From positions 4,642,001 through 4,706,000 of the forward strand of contig SCHM01000001.1 of the NCBI GenBank assembly GCA_004123355.1: DNA of 64,000 nucleotides, in the 5' to 3' direction. The notes beneath the pieces were generated by a model, which saw only the letters and a program-made list of their open reading frames with translations, had not been told where the DNA came from and did not search any database. Made by a program: the position numbers and the translations under genes. Below are positions 46,594 through 57,327 of this stretch, piece after piece. Each line of letters opens with the position of its first letter. Within the stretch, counting starts at the first letter, position 1. Source of the stretch: Amphirosellinia nigrospora. Its lineage: Eukaryota > Ascomycota > Sordariomycetes > Xylariales > Xylariaceae.

Positions 46594-48622
46594 ATGACCC
46601 AATCGACAGAGGAGGCTACTACAACTCCGGCGACGGCCCCGGCTGAACCCACTCGACGACATTGTTGGGAGTGTCTCCGGCGCCGACTCGTCTGCGACTC
46701 AGTGCGACCGATTTGCAACCGGTGCCGCACCAAAGGTATCGTGTGTCCCGGTTATGGCGAGCAGCAGCCGCTGCGTTGGGTCAAGCCGGGACGGGTGACA
46801 GCGCGCAACCGCCGCCGAGGAGCGAAAGCCGGCGGTGCTCAGGGTACCACCCGCGCTAAAAAAAGTAACGGATGAGACTAATAGCGATGTCGAAGTCGTC
46901 AATATCGAGACGGCGGCGCCTCAGACTACATCGACAAGCCGGGACTTTTCCGACGATGGCGAGCTCCAAGGGAAGTTTAGCGCCTGTCGCTCTTCTCTGT
47001 CATGCAGCCTAAGCTGGTAGACTCCATCATGCGCTACGACATCTCGTGTGAGAACTTTGCCGGCCTCCAGGCATCGTATGACTGCAAGTTAGCTTCAAAT
47101 CCCATATATCTTCGCTGTTGCTGACATAGGTGGGCTGTTGTCAGATAACGTCGAGATTTACGAACGCTGCTCGCCGCTGTCACTGCTACTTGGAGATAAA
47201 CGGTTCATGCTCCCTCTGTCGAGCATCGCGCCGTATCTCCCGGCGGCAATCAAAGGTCTCTTCGTTCTGTTCGCCATCTCATACCAGCTGCATAAGTTGC
47301 CGCGGGATACGGAGATTTCGTGCGCCTCCAAGCAAAATCAGCCGTCGCTTTTTGGAGCTGTCAGGTGATACGCATGCTGAACGAAGATATGCTGAGGAGA
47401 GCACGCGTGCGAGTGATGAGACTATGACGGGTGTATTGATGTTGATGTTATCCGATGTAAGTAATACTAGGCTCTTCGTTCTACCATTTATTCTCGTTGC
47501 ATCTACATGGAATGGCGAGAGAAGGGAGATAATAGGAGGCTTCGAATCACTATTATCGAACCAGAAGCTAATATCTATGCCATGAATACAGCAACAAATG
47601 CAGCCCCCCTCGTTGGCGATTTCACTACCGCGGGCTTTTAAAGATGGCGCGGCTCCGCGGTGGTTTTGAGAAAATCTGGCACGAACGTCCTCACATGCAC
47701 ACTGGACTTTTGACCTTGATGGTGTAAGTATATAATCAAGTCACAACGTATCTGGCATCGTATCATAAGCGCCGAATCTATCCATGATGATGTAGCATTT
47801 TCGAAGCGCACTCGCTAATACTATGATGCGAAAAGAGGCGAGATCTTCGCCAACACCACGTCTCCAAGCAACGATCAACTACTGGAGCTCACGCACCCTA
47901 AGAACCTAGGCTTCATAGAGAAGGCATGGGGAGGTGGCGTCCCACAGGTGTACGTTGGGTCGATTTGCCCGCCCTGGCTCTTTGTTAATATAACCCGAGT
48001 CAACACCTACGCGCACTTGCAACTTGCGGCATACCTACTTCAATACCTCTACCATAATCTCCCCCGCCCCCCCTCCGTCGCCTTCATCTTCATTTTCATC
48101 ATGGACCTCGCCATCGTTCACCTGCGAAGAAGACCTGCCAGCCTATCCCGACGCGCAGACAATCCTAGACCGACTACTCGATTTCTCACCACAATCCTAC
48201 GCCGAGGTGAACGGCAAGCCCGACACGCGGGACAAGTGGCTCCTCGTGGCGCGGATCCATCAGTCTGCCGCAGTGCTCTTCTGCATCCTCTCGCTACAGA
48301 ACGTGCTCCTATTGCCCGATAGCATCGAGTTGTCGCGGATCCTGCGGACGCACTACGACCGGCTGCTCCTGGACCTCAAGGAAGGGTTCCAGTACGCCAA
48401 CTTCAAGAACTGCTTCTTCTGGCCACTGGTAGTGGCCGGGGCTGCCGCCGTGCGCGGGTCGCAGTTCGAGCGTGCCTTCATAGCCGATCTGCTTAGTGAC
48501 TCTGTCAAAGACATGGGGAGCTCCATGCCGCTATTTGCACGTAAGGTGCTGATGGTGTTCTGGGGCTCCGGCAAGACGGGTGGGATGAGTGTTTCGATCA
48601 GCCTTATCTCTTCCTTACGTAG
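46594..48622 (+). CDS. Zn2Cys6 transcription factor, broken reading frame
   Basis: The N-terminus has a complete binuclear zinc cluster, CWECLRRRLVCDSVRPICNRC..GIVC, spaced C-x2-C-x6-C-x6-C-x2-C-x6-C, followed by a basic stretch. The frame then jumps in an A-run (46858-46864). Further coding text is scattered over frames: VMQPKLVDSIMRYDISCENF, DNVEIYERCSPLSLLLGDKRF, AISYQLHKLPRDTEIS and IIEPEANIYAMNTATNAAP. A long C-terminal block (48098-48580) runs YAEVNGKPDTRDKWLLVARIHQSA to LFARKVLMVFWGSGKTG, then across a break (48577-48585) to WDECFDQPYLFLT and a stop at 48622. That is the layout of fungal_trans_2-type regulators. Exon limits between 46.9 and 48.1 kb are unresolved, and real decay cannot be separated from assembly errors. 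Target genes unknown. Confidence 0.68.
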
Positions 48623-50391
48623 CTCATTTACGATTACCTTTACGGGAAAGGGGGTTATGGGTGATTATGGATATTGAGTGGATATGTATGTGCCTGGAAC
48701 AGTGGTCGAGGGAGTACATATAGCGTGTGATAAATAGCTACGCCTCTCTATTTAAAATAAGATATTAAAGTGAAGCAAACTTGACCTTAAAAATCCATGA
48801 CACTGATGAATATTAATTCATGGCCAGCTTTAATGGGAGACATCCATGGATAGAGGTACCGGCTCAACTAACCACCATTCTCTTGGCAACTCACTACGCT
48901 TGAGGTCGTGCAATGAATCCCCTAGTCCCTTATGAGATCCTCATCCCTTGAAGTCTGATATATTTACTGCTTGAGAGCAATTCTTATATCTTTTTGACTT
49001 TGGCAATCGGCACAAGCCCCCTCCATCTCTCTTCCTACTGATGTATTGCTCCTTCAGATAAAACTATGCGAGAAAAAGTCACTCAATTTCTGCCACATTT
49101 AACAAGAAAGAGGCGGAAACCGAGCTTTGGGAAGTAAGGTTTGAAGCACCAAGGGACGAGACTAGTTTCGTCTAAACTTCCTAGCAAGTCTTGACGGCGA
49201 TAATAGAAAGTCTGTTGGGGGGAGGGCAGCAAGCAAGAACTCGGAGGGCACGCAAAACTGCTACTGTTCTCTCAAATACCCCTTCTCAGAGTTAGGATTA
49301 TGTTGATTTGGCTCTCTATACTGTGAAAAGGTCTCTTGGCGTAGACCACAGACGAGCAGAGCACACAGAGTCTAAAATGATTTGGAATTGTACGGATTAT
49401 GCATACGACCACCTGTCCCCTCTCGCTGCGGATTATCCGCAGCAATTGATTGGGAATTATTCAGTGCCAATGCGGAGTAGGAGGACCAAAGATACAAGGC
49501 AGTATTGCCGATAATATGTGCTTGGAGTCTAATGATGAACCCCGACGAGCGTGTAGGCTGTCTCGTCGAGAAAGCCTTAAACCGGCTCAGACATGCTCGT
49601 TGGCCGTGTTTACCGCTGCGCAGTTAAGCTATGAACGAAATGCCACCAGCTTCGTTAAGTTATCTCTAATTCTCGAGAGGATACCAAGGCTAAAGACCGC
49701 TCAATGCTCATATCTAGCATACCTTAGGCATTCGATCTTATGTCTAACACTCTAAATAGTCACGCGAAAAATCATAGGCACACATGAATTGATTGCTAAG
49801 TTGTGATCAGGCGCAGGCTTTGATCGCCCATGGCTAAGACTTCGCTATTCACATTATAGTAAGTTCTCAATTCTAGATCTAAACTCTGGGAAACATAGTT
49901 GCTCGAGTTGAGGTACAGCCCTTCATCAAGATGCATGTTCAGGTGCTTGCTGCTACGAGAGAATCCATGTAGGCCTATAGACAATGAATATTGTCGGAAT
50001 GATAAATACATTGTCGGAATGAAGTAAAAACAAAGATGTTTGGGGTTACATGTAGGTGGCTACTGTATTGAAGGGAACTTGGCTGCTTCACTATCACATT
50101 GAAGCCGTTGGCAATCGTCTCCAAGAGCTTCAGCAGCAAGCGCTGGCATCACCAGTCGACGTCGCATCTACCGCTTTTGGGAATTCTTATATCGGCTCCT
50201 TGGCAAACACGGCAAAAGTTTTATTGTAGTGATAGTCGCCACTGGCTACTCATATTATGACATCGGATAGCGAGAGATGGTGAGGTTTCGCCGTTTCATT
50301 ATCTGTAAGAGTAGAGTTTGCATTCTCGATTATTCCACAGATAGGGCATGGGATATCGTCCAAGTCTCGGTCTTTCTGATAGCTTGGCGTA
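48623..50391. other. Gene-poor interval left of the foldback element
   Basis: About 1.8 kb. Open frames of 60-101 codons (for example 49450..49755) show no features. I see no RNA gene or repeat apart from the element that follows. Confidence 0.4.
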
Positions 50392-51742
50392 TACACTAGT
50401 TTCCAATCGAAATGTCGCGCCCCACCCACACTTTCTGTGGTGTGTGTGTGTCATTTTGGGAAACACATCGACAATAGCATTTTTTTTTTGTAAATTAACA
50501 ATTAGCATTTAATTATTTAAAAATACGTTTTCTAGCTCGGAACAGCGATTCTTGTATATCTAGAACTTTTATAGCCCTCGAAAACAGCGTTTTTGTACTT
50601 ATACCTCGAAACAGCGTATTTTATGCTAACAGCTTTAAAACAGCGTTTCTACGCCCTCAGAGCCTACGAAGCCCTTGAACACGCGTTTTACGTGCCTTCG
50701 TAGCCCTTACAGACCTACGAACACACACGCAGACCTCTACAGACCTACGAACACGCGCGCAACCTCTACAACCTACGAACACGCGCGCAGACCTCTATAG
50801 ACCTACGAACACGCGCGCAGACCTACGCAGACCTACGAACACCGCGCAGACTTCTACAGACCTCGAGCGCGCGCAAACCTACGCAGACCTACGCACGGTG
50901 GCAGAGGTCTGGCGAAGGGTCTGGCGATCTAGCCACACAGACCTACGCAGACCTACGCAAGACCTCTACAGACCTACGAACACACACGCAGACCTCTACA
51001 GACCTACGAGTGCCTACGCAGACCTACGTAGACCTACGAAGACCTACGCAGACCTCTACAGACCTACGAACACACGCGGAGACCTCTACAGACCTACGCG
51101 TACGAGGCTATCAACCTAGCCCCGCGTAAACCCACGCGCACGGGCCAATACGCACAGACCAGTCCTTTTTTAGTACGCATAGGGTCTACGCGGGGCTAGG
51201 TCTGCGTAGGCGCTCGTAGGTCTGCGTAGGTCTACGTAGGTCTGCGCGCGTGTTCGGAAGTCTGCAGAGGTCTGCGTAGGTCTGCGTAGGTCTGTGCTAG
51301 ATCGCCAGACCCTTCGCCAGACCTCTGCCACTCTGTACGCGTAGGTCTGCGTAGGTTTGCGTGGGCGCTCGTAGGTCTGTAGAAGTCTGCGTAGGTGTTC
51401 GTAGGTCTGCGTAGGTCTGCGCGCGTGTTCGTAGGTCTGTAGAGGTCTGCGCGCGTGTTCGTAGGTCTGTAGAGGTCTGCGCGTATGTTCGTAGGTCTAT
51501 ATGTATACGTTTAAAACAACGTAATATAGTAATTTATTCTTCGAATATAATACATACAAAATAAAACTTATTTCTTTAGATAGGTAGTAAAAAAGCTTTA
51601 TTTTAATATATTATATTTGTTTTTAGGATTATTATTCGTTTAATAATGTTAAAAAACGCTATTGTCGTTGTGTTTCCCAAAATGACACACACACCACAGA
51701 AAGTGTGGGTGGGGCGCGACATTTCGATTGGAAACTAGTGTA
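50392..51742. mobile_element. Foldback/MITE-like element with long terminal inverted repeats
   Basis: The outer 86-89 bases are inverted copies: 50392-50480 matches the reverse complement of 51657-51742, starting TACACTAGTTTCCAATCGAA, with a one-unit GT-repeat difference and about two substitutions. If the target site is TA, the element proper is CACTAG...CTAGTG (50394..51740). Inside each TIR is an AT-rich stretch, then arrays of CAGACCTACG/AACACGCGCG words on the left (50.70-51.11 kb) and their reverse complement on the right (51.19-51.50 kb). No ORF could encode a transposase, so it is non-autonomous. The CACTAG ends plus subterminal repeats resemble CACTA elements, but a 2-bp TA duplication is more usual for Tc1/mariner. 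Class is uncertain. Confidence 0.85.
50700..51500. repeat. Head-to-head minisatellite array inside the foldback element
   Basis: The left half (about 50705-51110) repeats units such as CAGACCTCTACAGACCTACG and GAACACGCGCG in direct orientation. The right half (about 51185-51500) has the same units reverse-complemented (CGTAGGTCTGCGTAGG, CGCGCGTGTTCGTAGG). A unique landmark, GCAGAGGTCTGGCGAAGGGT near 50900, recurs inverted near 51310-51330, and CCTAGCCCCGCGTA (51114) pairs with TACGCGGGGCTAGG (51187). Most of the element could therefore fold into a hairpin. Confidence 0.85.
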
Positions 51743-52379
51743 CAACACGCTCATTTGGTCAAACATTGCCTAGTTTGGTTTTAAGAGTGCTCGGAAGTTG
51801 ATGCTGTGTATAGTATCTCGCCAATAGGCTAAAACCACACCTTGCATCTCAACAAAGCACCCTTGTGTAGCGCACATATCAGGCGTCGAAACAACACACC
51901 ACTTTCGTGACTCCATCATATATGGAGGTTTACAGTGAGGAAAAGAAGAGTTGCCTGGCCGGATATCCATGTATTTGGAATTCGACGTTGTGGAAGCCGC
52001 AGAGCCAAGCCAGTTTCGATTGGCCGACGCCATGATTTGCAAACCCACCCATGGCTTTCACGTACCCTTGCGTATTCGTCAACCTCCAGGCTGCACGATA
52101 AGTTGAGGCAACTAACACCACTCTTGTATATATACACATTCAAAGCCGTCTCTCACGAACATCAATTCAAGAAAAAAAAAGCCCGTCGCTTGTTTCAAAC
52201 CATCGTCGCAAGTTTTGAACAATTACATTTTGCGATCGCTACATATAAGCGCCACAAACCCCACAAAGTCAATCCTTCATCAATCCTCCTCGACCTGTGC
52301 TCAAATCTTAAAACACCACGCCTCTTTTATCCTCTAGACCACTTGCAGTATCACAAACAACCAACCAACCACAGTCACG
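51743..52379. promoter_or_regulatory. Upstream region of the secreted-protein gene
   Basis: About 640 bases between the foldback element and the ATG at 52380. A TATA-like GTATATATACAC lies near 52127, and an ACCAACCAACCACAGTCACG leader precedes the ATG. Longer minus-strand ORFs across this stretch have no features. Confidence 0.4.
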
Positions 52380-52859
52380 ATGTTCTTCGACGCGATATTA
52401 CCCGCCATTACCGCCTTCGCGATGTCCTTCACGCGATTTGCCGATGCCGGACTAGCCGTAATGCCATGCTCTGCAACAACAAACGACCCAACCTTTATTG
52501 TCTCAGACTTCACAGGCGGCAAGAGTAGATACACGGGTGGCGAGTCGTTCGCATTCTACCTGAACACCACATACAATGACTACCATAGTGGGTGCAGCGG
52601 ATCAATACACAAAGACGCCCCCGACAACGGCTTGCAGTGGTGTTCTACGCGCATCCCTGGCTGGAACGTCTCCTACGTCATGACCAGCGACCACGAAGTC
52701 CTCATCAACCACGACTTCCTCTGTAGCCAGGAGGACGGCACCGTCGTCAGCGCACACGCCGAGGGTGCCACGCGCCTACAGGTCGACTCTGCCGAGAACG
52801 GAAGGCTTACCATGAAGCCCGCCACACAGACCTTCCCCGCCTCGGTCAAGCTCTACTAG
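52380..52859 (+). CDS. Small secreted protein with four cysteines (effector-like candidate)
   Basis: A single intact exon encodes 159 aa. Residues 1-24 (MFFDAILPAITAFAMSFTRF, then ADAG) look like a signal peptide with a likely cut after ADAG, though an Asp at position 4 is unusual. The mature part has four cysteines (about 30, 72, 88, 115), enough for two disulfides, and two N-glycosylation sequons (NTT, NVS). It is rich in Gly, Ser and Thr with alternating strand-like segments, suggesting a small beta fold such as AA1-like or other secreted beta-barrels. I do not recognise the family. It lies 640 bases from the foldback element in gene-poor surroundings. A role outside the cell is inferred. 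Confidence 0.75.
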   Translation: MFFDAILPAITAFAMSFTRFADAGLAVMPCSATTNDPTFIVSDFTGGKSRYTGGESFAFYLNTTYNDYHSGCSGSIHKDAPDNGLQWCSTRIPGWNVSYVMTSDHEVLINHDFLCSQEDGTVVSAHAEGATRLQVDSAENGRLTMKPATQTFPASVKLY

Positions 52860-53821
52860 ACATCCATTTCTGTTCATATTTCCAATGAATTATGAGCCAG
52901 GCGTCCGGGGCTGCATTGGACTGGCGCAAAGTTATATCCCCAAATAGCATTTCCTGACACGATAGCTTCTTTGTCCTTGTATTAAAGCGGCAACTGCCTA
53001 GATACCAAATACACTTTTATCAATACCCAGTAAATCCCTTTCATTTCCCATAATTCGTTACTTGTCCATCTTTTGCCTACCTAGCAATAGCAGCCGTTTT
53101 TGTAGGTCGACAAGTATAGCAAACTTAGTGGGGGTTTGATCGCGACTGTTCTCTGAACCACGTGTAGCCGTTAATAGCGTTTCCACCCTGCCGATCCCAC
53201 CGCATTTGCATTAGACAGGTACCAAGTAGGGTAGACTGCCCGGTACAACTGCATGCTGTACTTGTAGCGTGAATGCAGAAACCCGGCAAGTTTAGCGGTT
53301 TAGCGATCGAGACACCTGCAGTAGGTATCTTCACCAGTCGGATCAATTCGCAGTACTTTTCCAGCCATGTGCCTCCTAGATCTAGTGCGAAACTAAGATA
53401 TCGAGAAGAATTCTCCGTGATTTAGGATACGGCCGCAAGACTAATTCCTTGCAAAATGGATAATCGTGTGAGGGGGGACTTGGATCCTTTTTTTCAGGAT
53501 TGGAGAGAATTAGATAGTCTAATCTCCAGTGAATGGAATTGACGCTGGGACGTTGCGCCGTGTAATGCCTCACTTTTCAAGATGCTATCTTGCACTCGGT
53601 ATCAGGAAATGTTTTATTTTATACAAACGCGACAGAGCGTCTTTGTTCATTAGATCCTTAACAACTTAGTAAAAGGCCGGTCTACTACTTTCAGTCTTAT
53701 TAGCTTCTTTACATCTGTCTGTTATATTATTAATACGAGCGACTACAAGAACTATAGTATTCTATTAAACAGCACTGCGCAGGTCGACTTTCTTTCTGAT
53801 GCCTTCTTCTTGGTGAAGAGC
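52860..53821. other. Intergenic, nothing recognised
   Basis: About 960 bases between the convergent secreted-protein and amidoligase genes. Only short ORFs, no repeats seen. Confidence 0.4.
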
Positions 53822-55269
53822 CTAGCCCGAACCTCCGATAAAACCGCGACCAAGCCACCGTAACCACGATAGCCGTTGACCGTCCCTTTTTTCGGCAGCC
53901 TTAGCTTGTGCTTGGTCGTCAACAATAGTTTCAGGAATCGTCTCGCCCCGGTATTGAGCTAGCGGGTACTGAAGAACTCTCGCCTCGGCTTCAAGATCCA
54001 ACTCCGCAAGCAGGTCGAAAACGTCGAACCAATTGCCATGAGACTCAGCAACCGAACAATCGAGGGCTATTTGGAAGAGCTCCTCGAGGTTGATCTGAGC
54101 TGCAATTTCGCACAACCGAACAATAATTTTCCCATGGGCGACTACGCATTCGGCATCCATGGTAGCTGCCATCTGCCTAAATTCGACTGTACGCTTTTGC
54201 TGATAATCACGGAGAATTTCACCGTTCCTCAACTGCGGGCGCTTATAAAGAGCTAGGGTGTAGTGATTGAAGCTATAAGCCGGCCTGTCGATTATGATTG
54301 GGGCGTATCGCATCAATTCAGCGACAGTCGGAGCGTTAGTGCATCGCAGGATCTCCCTTACGGCGGCAGCGATTTCCAATGGTCGTGCGTCCTCGTCGAG
54401 ATCGCCGTACTCATAGCCGGATTCTCTGAAAGCAGTGTAGAAAAATTCGTCAAACTCGTATCCTTCTAAGTCCCCTCGTCTCGCGAAAACAAGAAGACTG
54501 GGTGTCCGTCTGCGGAACGGACGAGCTACAGGTATGGGCCGGGGTCGGCTGCCAGGGAACTCTGGCGCTGCCTCCTCAAATGTGGCTCCTATTTCGCGGG
54601 CTACCACGGCCGCCGGCGTGCCGTGCGCGATCCTAGAATACAATCTGTTACTAAGGCAAAACTCGTTAGCTTTTCTTTGTGGGTGCAGTTGGACAAGCAA
54701 TGGTCGACCGCCACCAACAAGGCGGCCATGCGTCTAAGTTTCTCGAAAGGAATATAGTTTATTCCGTTACCATAATGGTAATGCATACCAGCCGCACGTG
54801 GAGTAATAATCCAGTACTCGGCTTGGAAAGAATTGACAACCTCACGGATTTCGTCGAATGACTCAGCCGTGGCGAAGAGTGCGGGGGGACGAAATCTCTA
54901 CCGCATACCACTGGTAGTCGTTTATAAATTGCTGTTGAATCTCGTCAGGGGCGAGATAGACAGACGCGTCAGATCCGAAATTCCACTCCCTGTAGGTTTG
55001 TAAATGAATGGCCTCTGTTTGCGAGGTCTCCTCCTCCGATTGGACCACGCGAGTCCCCCGCCTTTCAGCGACAGCATTTCTAAGTGTTCGCTCACCTCTC
55101 TGTCGTATAAGATCAATGGCTGTAACACCATATTGAGCTACACCGGGCGGTAGAATTATGGGTGCGCCTGTGGAATTTTGGAACATTTCTGGAACATTTA
55201 GCTCAGAATCGTGGGGGCGACAGCAACAACGAACTCCAACTCCACCCCTATACTGGACCTACTCTCCAT
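53822..55269 (-). CDS. Putative amidoligase (fungal Amidoligase_2-type)
   Basis: Read from ATG 55269 (MESRSSIGVELEFVVAVAPH) to the stop at 53822, about 480 aa, without introns. The opening GVELEF is the hallmark of this ATP-grasp/glutamine-synthetase-related amidoligase group. Also present are YQWYAVEISSPALF, GMHYHYGNGINYIPFEKL (an HxH motif where the family usually has GLHVHVG) and a helical region ending QLHPQRKANEFCLSNRLYSRIAHG. The variable C-terminal third is acidic to neutral. Enzymes of this group are proposed to form amide links on peptides or wall components; the substrate is unknown. Three frame breaks lie at 55213-55217 (G-run), 54883-54888 (G-run) and about 54691. The C-terminal 880 bases are continuous. 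Confidence 0.8.
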
Positions 55270-56901
55270 TATGTTGACTTTGTTTCGCGTGTCTAGTTTT
55301 TTGTGATTAATGTATGTGATATGAGTATTGATTTGTTTCGTTGTGATGGCTATTTGTCCCATGTTGTTACAATTACGGACTTTCATAGGGTTTTATATCA
55401 CTAGTACTACCCTAGCCTTTGCTTTATTAATATTTCAATAAAGCTATTGTCCAGTACAAAGGCAATTATAAAGGTTATCAAACCCTTTCATTAAAGTATT
55501 CCTTATATACTACTACTATGTATGCATTTATTCTGTCTACGAAACCTTGGAATCCCTTGTACTTAAGACAATAGAGATGACTATGTAAGAAACCTCCTTT
55601 TTTTTCTTTCACTTAAGATAGGAGGCTCTTTCACGCTCTGGAAGATGTACGCAGCTGATATCCTCAATGTCTGTCAATAGTGTAACCGTCTTGTTGAGCT
55701 CTAGAGTGTTTAATATCCTCGTTTCTATCGCCATAGCCCTGCTCTTACTAAGACTAGGAGAAAGCAATAGCAGCGCCCGATAACTATAAGTATTTACATC
55801 ACGTAATTAGCTATGGCTGGGATTAGGAGTACCTATAAGTACCTTTCTTGTCATTTGGCCCCCAAAGTTTCTCACGGCCCTCTTCTCTCATTCTCGCCCC
55901 CTCCTACTCTCGTGAACAAAATGGACAGGCAATAACATACGAGTTTAGTCTGAGCAGTATTAATCCTCTGGTTCCCTGTAAGCATCTCTTACGCTCACCT
56001 ATATACCTATCCAAGCTACTTTGTTGACTTCGGGAGACCACGACGGCTCTCCCCTTAACGATTCCAACATAGCCATGGATTAACTAGGTCATCTTACACA
56101 GACGTAAGCAAGAACATCTGAGCTTGATCCAACTTTAGGAGTGGGTGGGAAAAAGAGGCGAATAGGTCAGTTGACACCAAAGTCGAAAAAGAGATACCGG
56201 TCTAAACTTTAGCATCTTAGGTTGACTCACATAATCTCGCTTAATTATATTTCACCTAGATACAGCCGCACGCCTCCGTATGCTTGGGCGATGATCTAAG
56301 CAAACAAACTCCGTCGTCTTGTATTTACTCGTTTAAATGGGCTGTCTAGGTAGAAGAGCTGCAGTGACCCCCAGCAGAGCCTCAAATTCATTATCCACCA
56401 GTGAGGCGTTGATAGGGTCAAGTGGTATAACCCTCCGCTATAGTCCGCCTCCACACCTCCACGACGGACATTCCAGTAACACTGCCACAAGATAGAGCAT
56501 CCACACTCTAGGCAGCCACTCGCCCATGAGCTGAATCGGGTGGCGTATTCTGTCAATATTCCGACCAATGATTCAAATCAGGGGATAAATTTCACAGGTG
56601 GAAGCTATACAACAATTGATCGCAGCTGTATTAGCTTGGTCTGCAATTAAGATAGTGTAGAAACCTATGTGTAGCTCTCTTCACGCTCTGATGATTTCGT
56701 AAGGAGCAATTAAATAGAAATAAGACAAATGAGATATCAAAATTAGGAGATGATGAGTGTAGATGCCCCATAATATAAATTTAACGTCATCCTAATTCCG
56801 AAGCGTCGTTCGCTTTCACCAACCCCTATTGTCTAGTATCGCATCTATATCCACGTATCAACGAGCTACCATCACAATCTAAAGCTTATCATCCAATTGT
56901 A
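55270..56901. other. AT-rich intergenic region
   Basis: About 1.6 kb, rich in short AT tracts with dense stops. No convincing ORF, repeat or RNA gene. Confidence 0.4.
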
Positions 56902-57327
56902 CTACATATAATCGCCCCTATCTCCACTGAATTGTCCTTCTCTCGGGTATTCTAGATACCGGCGATCACTGATGGTGACAGTCTCGTGGCGTCGGGGCCT
57001 ATCTAGGCGGTAGGAGATGCACTCGGAGCAGTAGCCGTCATAGAGGCGCTCGCGGCGGTGGAAGCAGCCTCGACACTCCTGGTAGTGGAACTTGTCCTTA
57101 CGGTGCTCGATATACATGGTCGATCCAGGGGCGTTGTAAATGATCGTGTTGGACTTGCTGCTGCTGCTACTGCTGTAATTATGACGGTCGTGGTCCAAGG
57201 TCCGTTCATCGATGACAAGTTTCCCCTCGTTGATAATGTACCGTGTCGGCCGGTGACTGTGTCGCACTAGATGATGTGCCAACTCATAGCCGTCTTTTTG
57301 TTGACGGTCAGAGTAGTACGCGGGCAT
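56902..57327 (-). CDS. Small basic protein with CxxC-x11-CxxC zinc-binding pattern
   Basis: A single intact frame of 141 aa from ATG 57327. It is rich in Arg, His, Tyr and Asp. A Ser run lies near residues 51-56, and CRGCFHRRERLYDGYCSEC (C-x2-C-x11-C-x2-C) lies near residues 85-103, a plausible zinc ribbon or knuckle. No signal peptide or membrane segment. I do not recognise the family. A leader-like region lies upstream, and the ORF is better than chance in composition. Confidence 0.5.
   Translation of the reverse strand: MPAYYSDRQQKDGYELAHHLVRHSHRPTRYIINEGKLVIDERTLDHDRHNYSSSSSSKSNTIIYNAPGSTMYIEHRKDKFHYQECRGCFHRRERLYDGYCSECISYRLDRPRRHETVTISDRRYLEYPREGQFSGDRGDYM

Noticed and set aside
50700-51500. 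CRISPR-like or telomere-like repeat array
   Set aside because: Units vary in length and run head-to-head within matching TIRs; there are no spacers and no TTAGGG-type telomere repeats.
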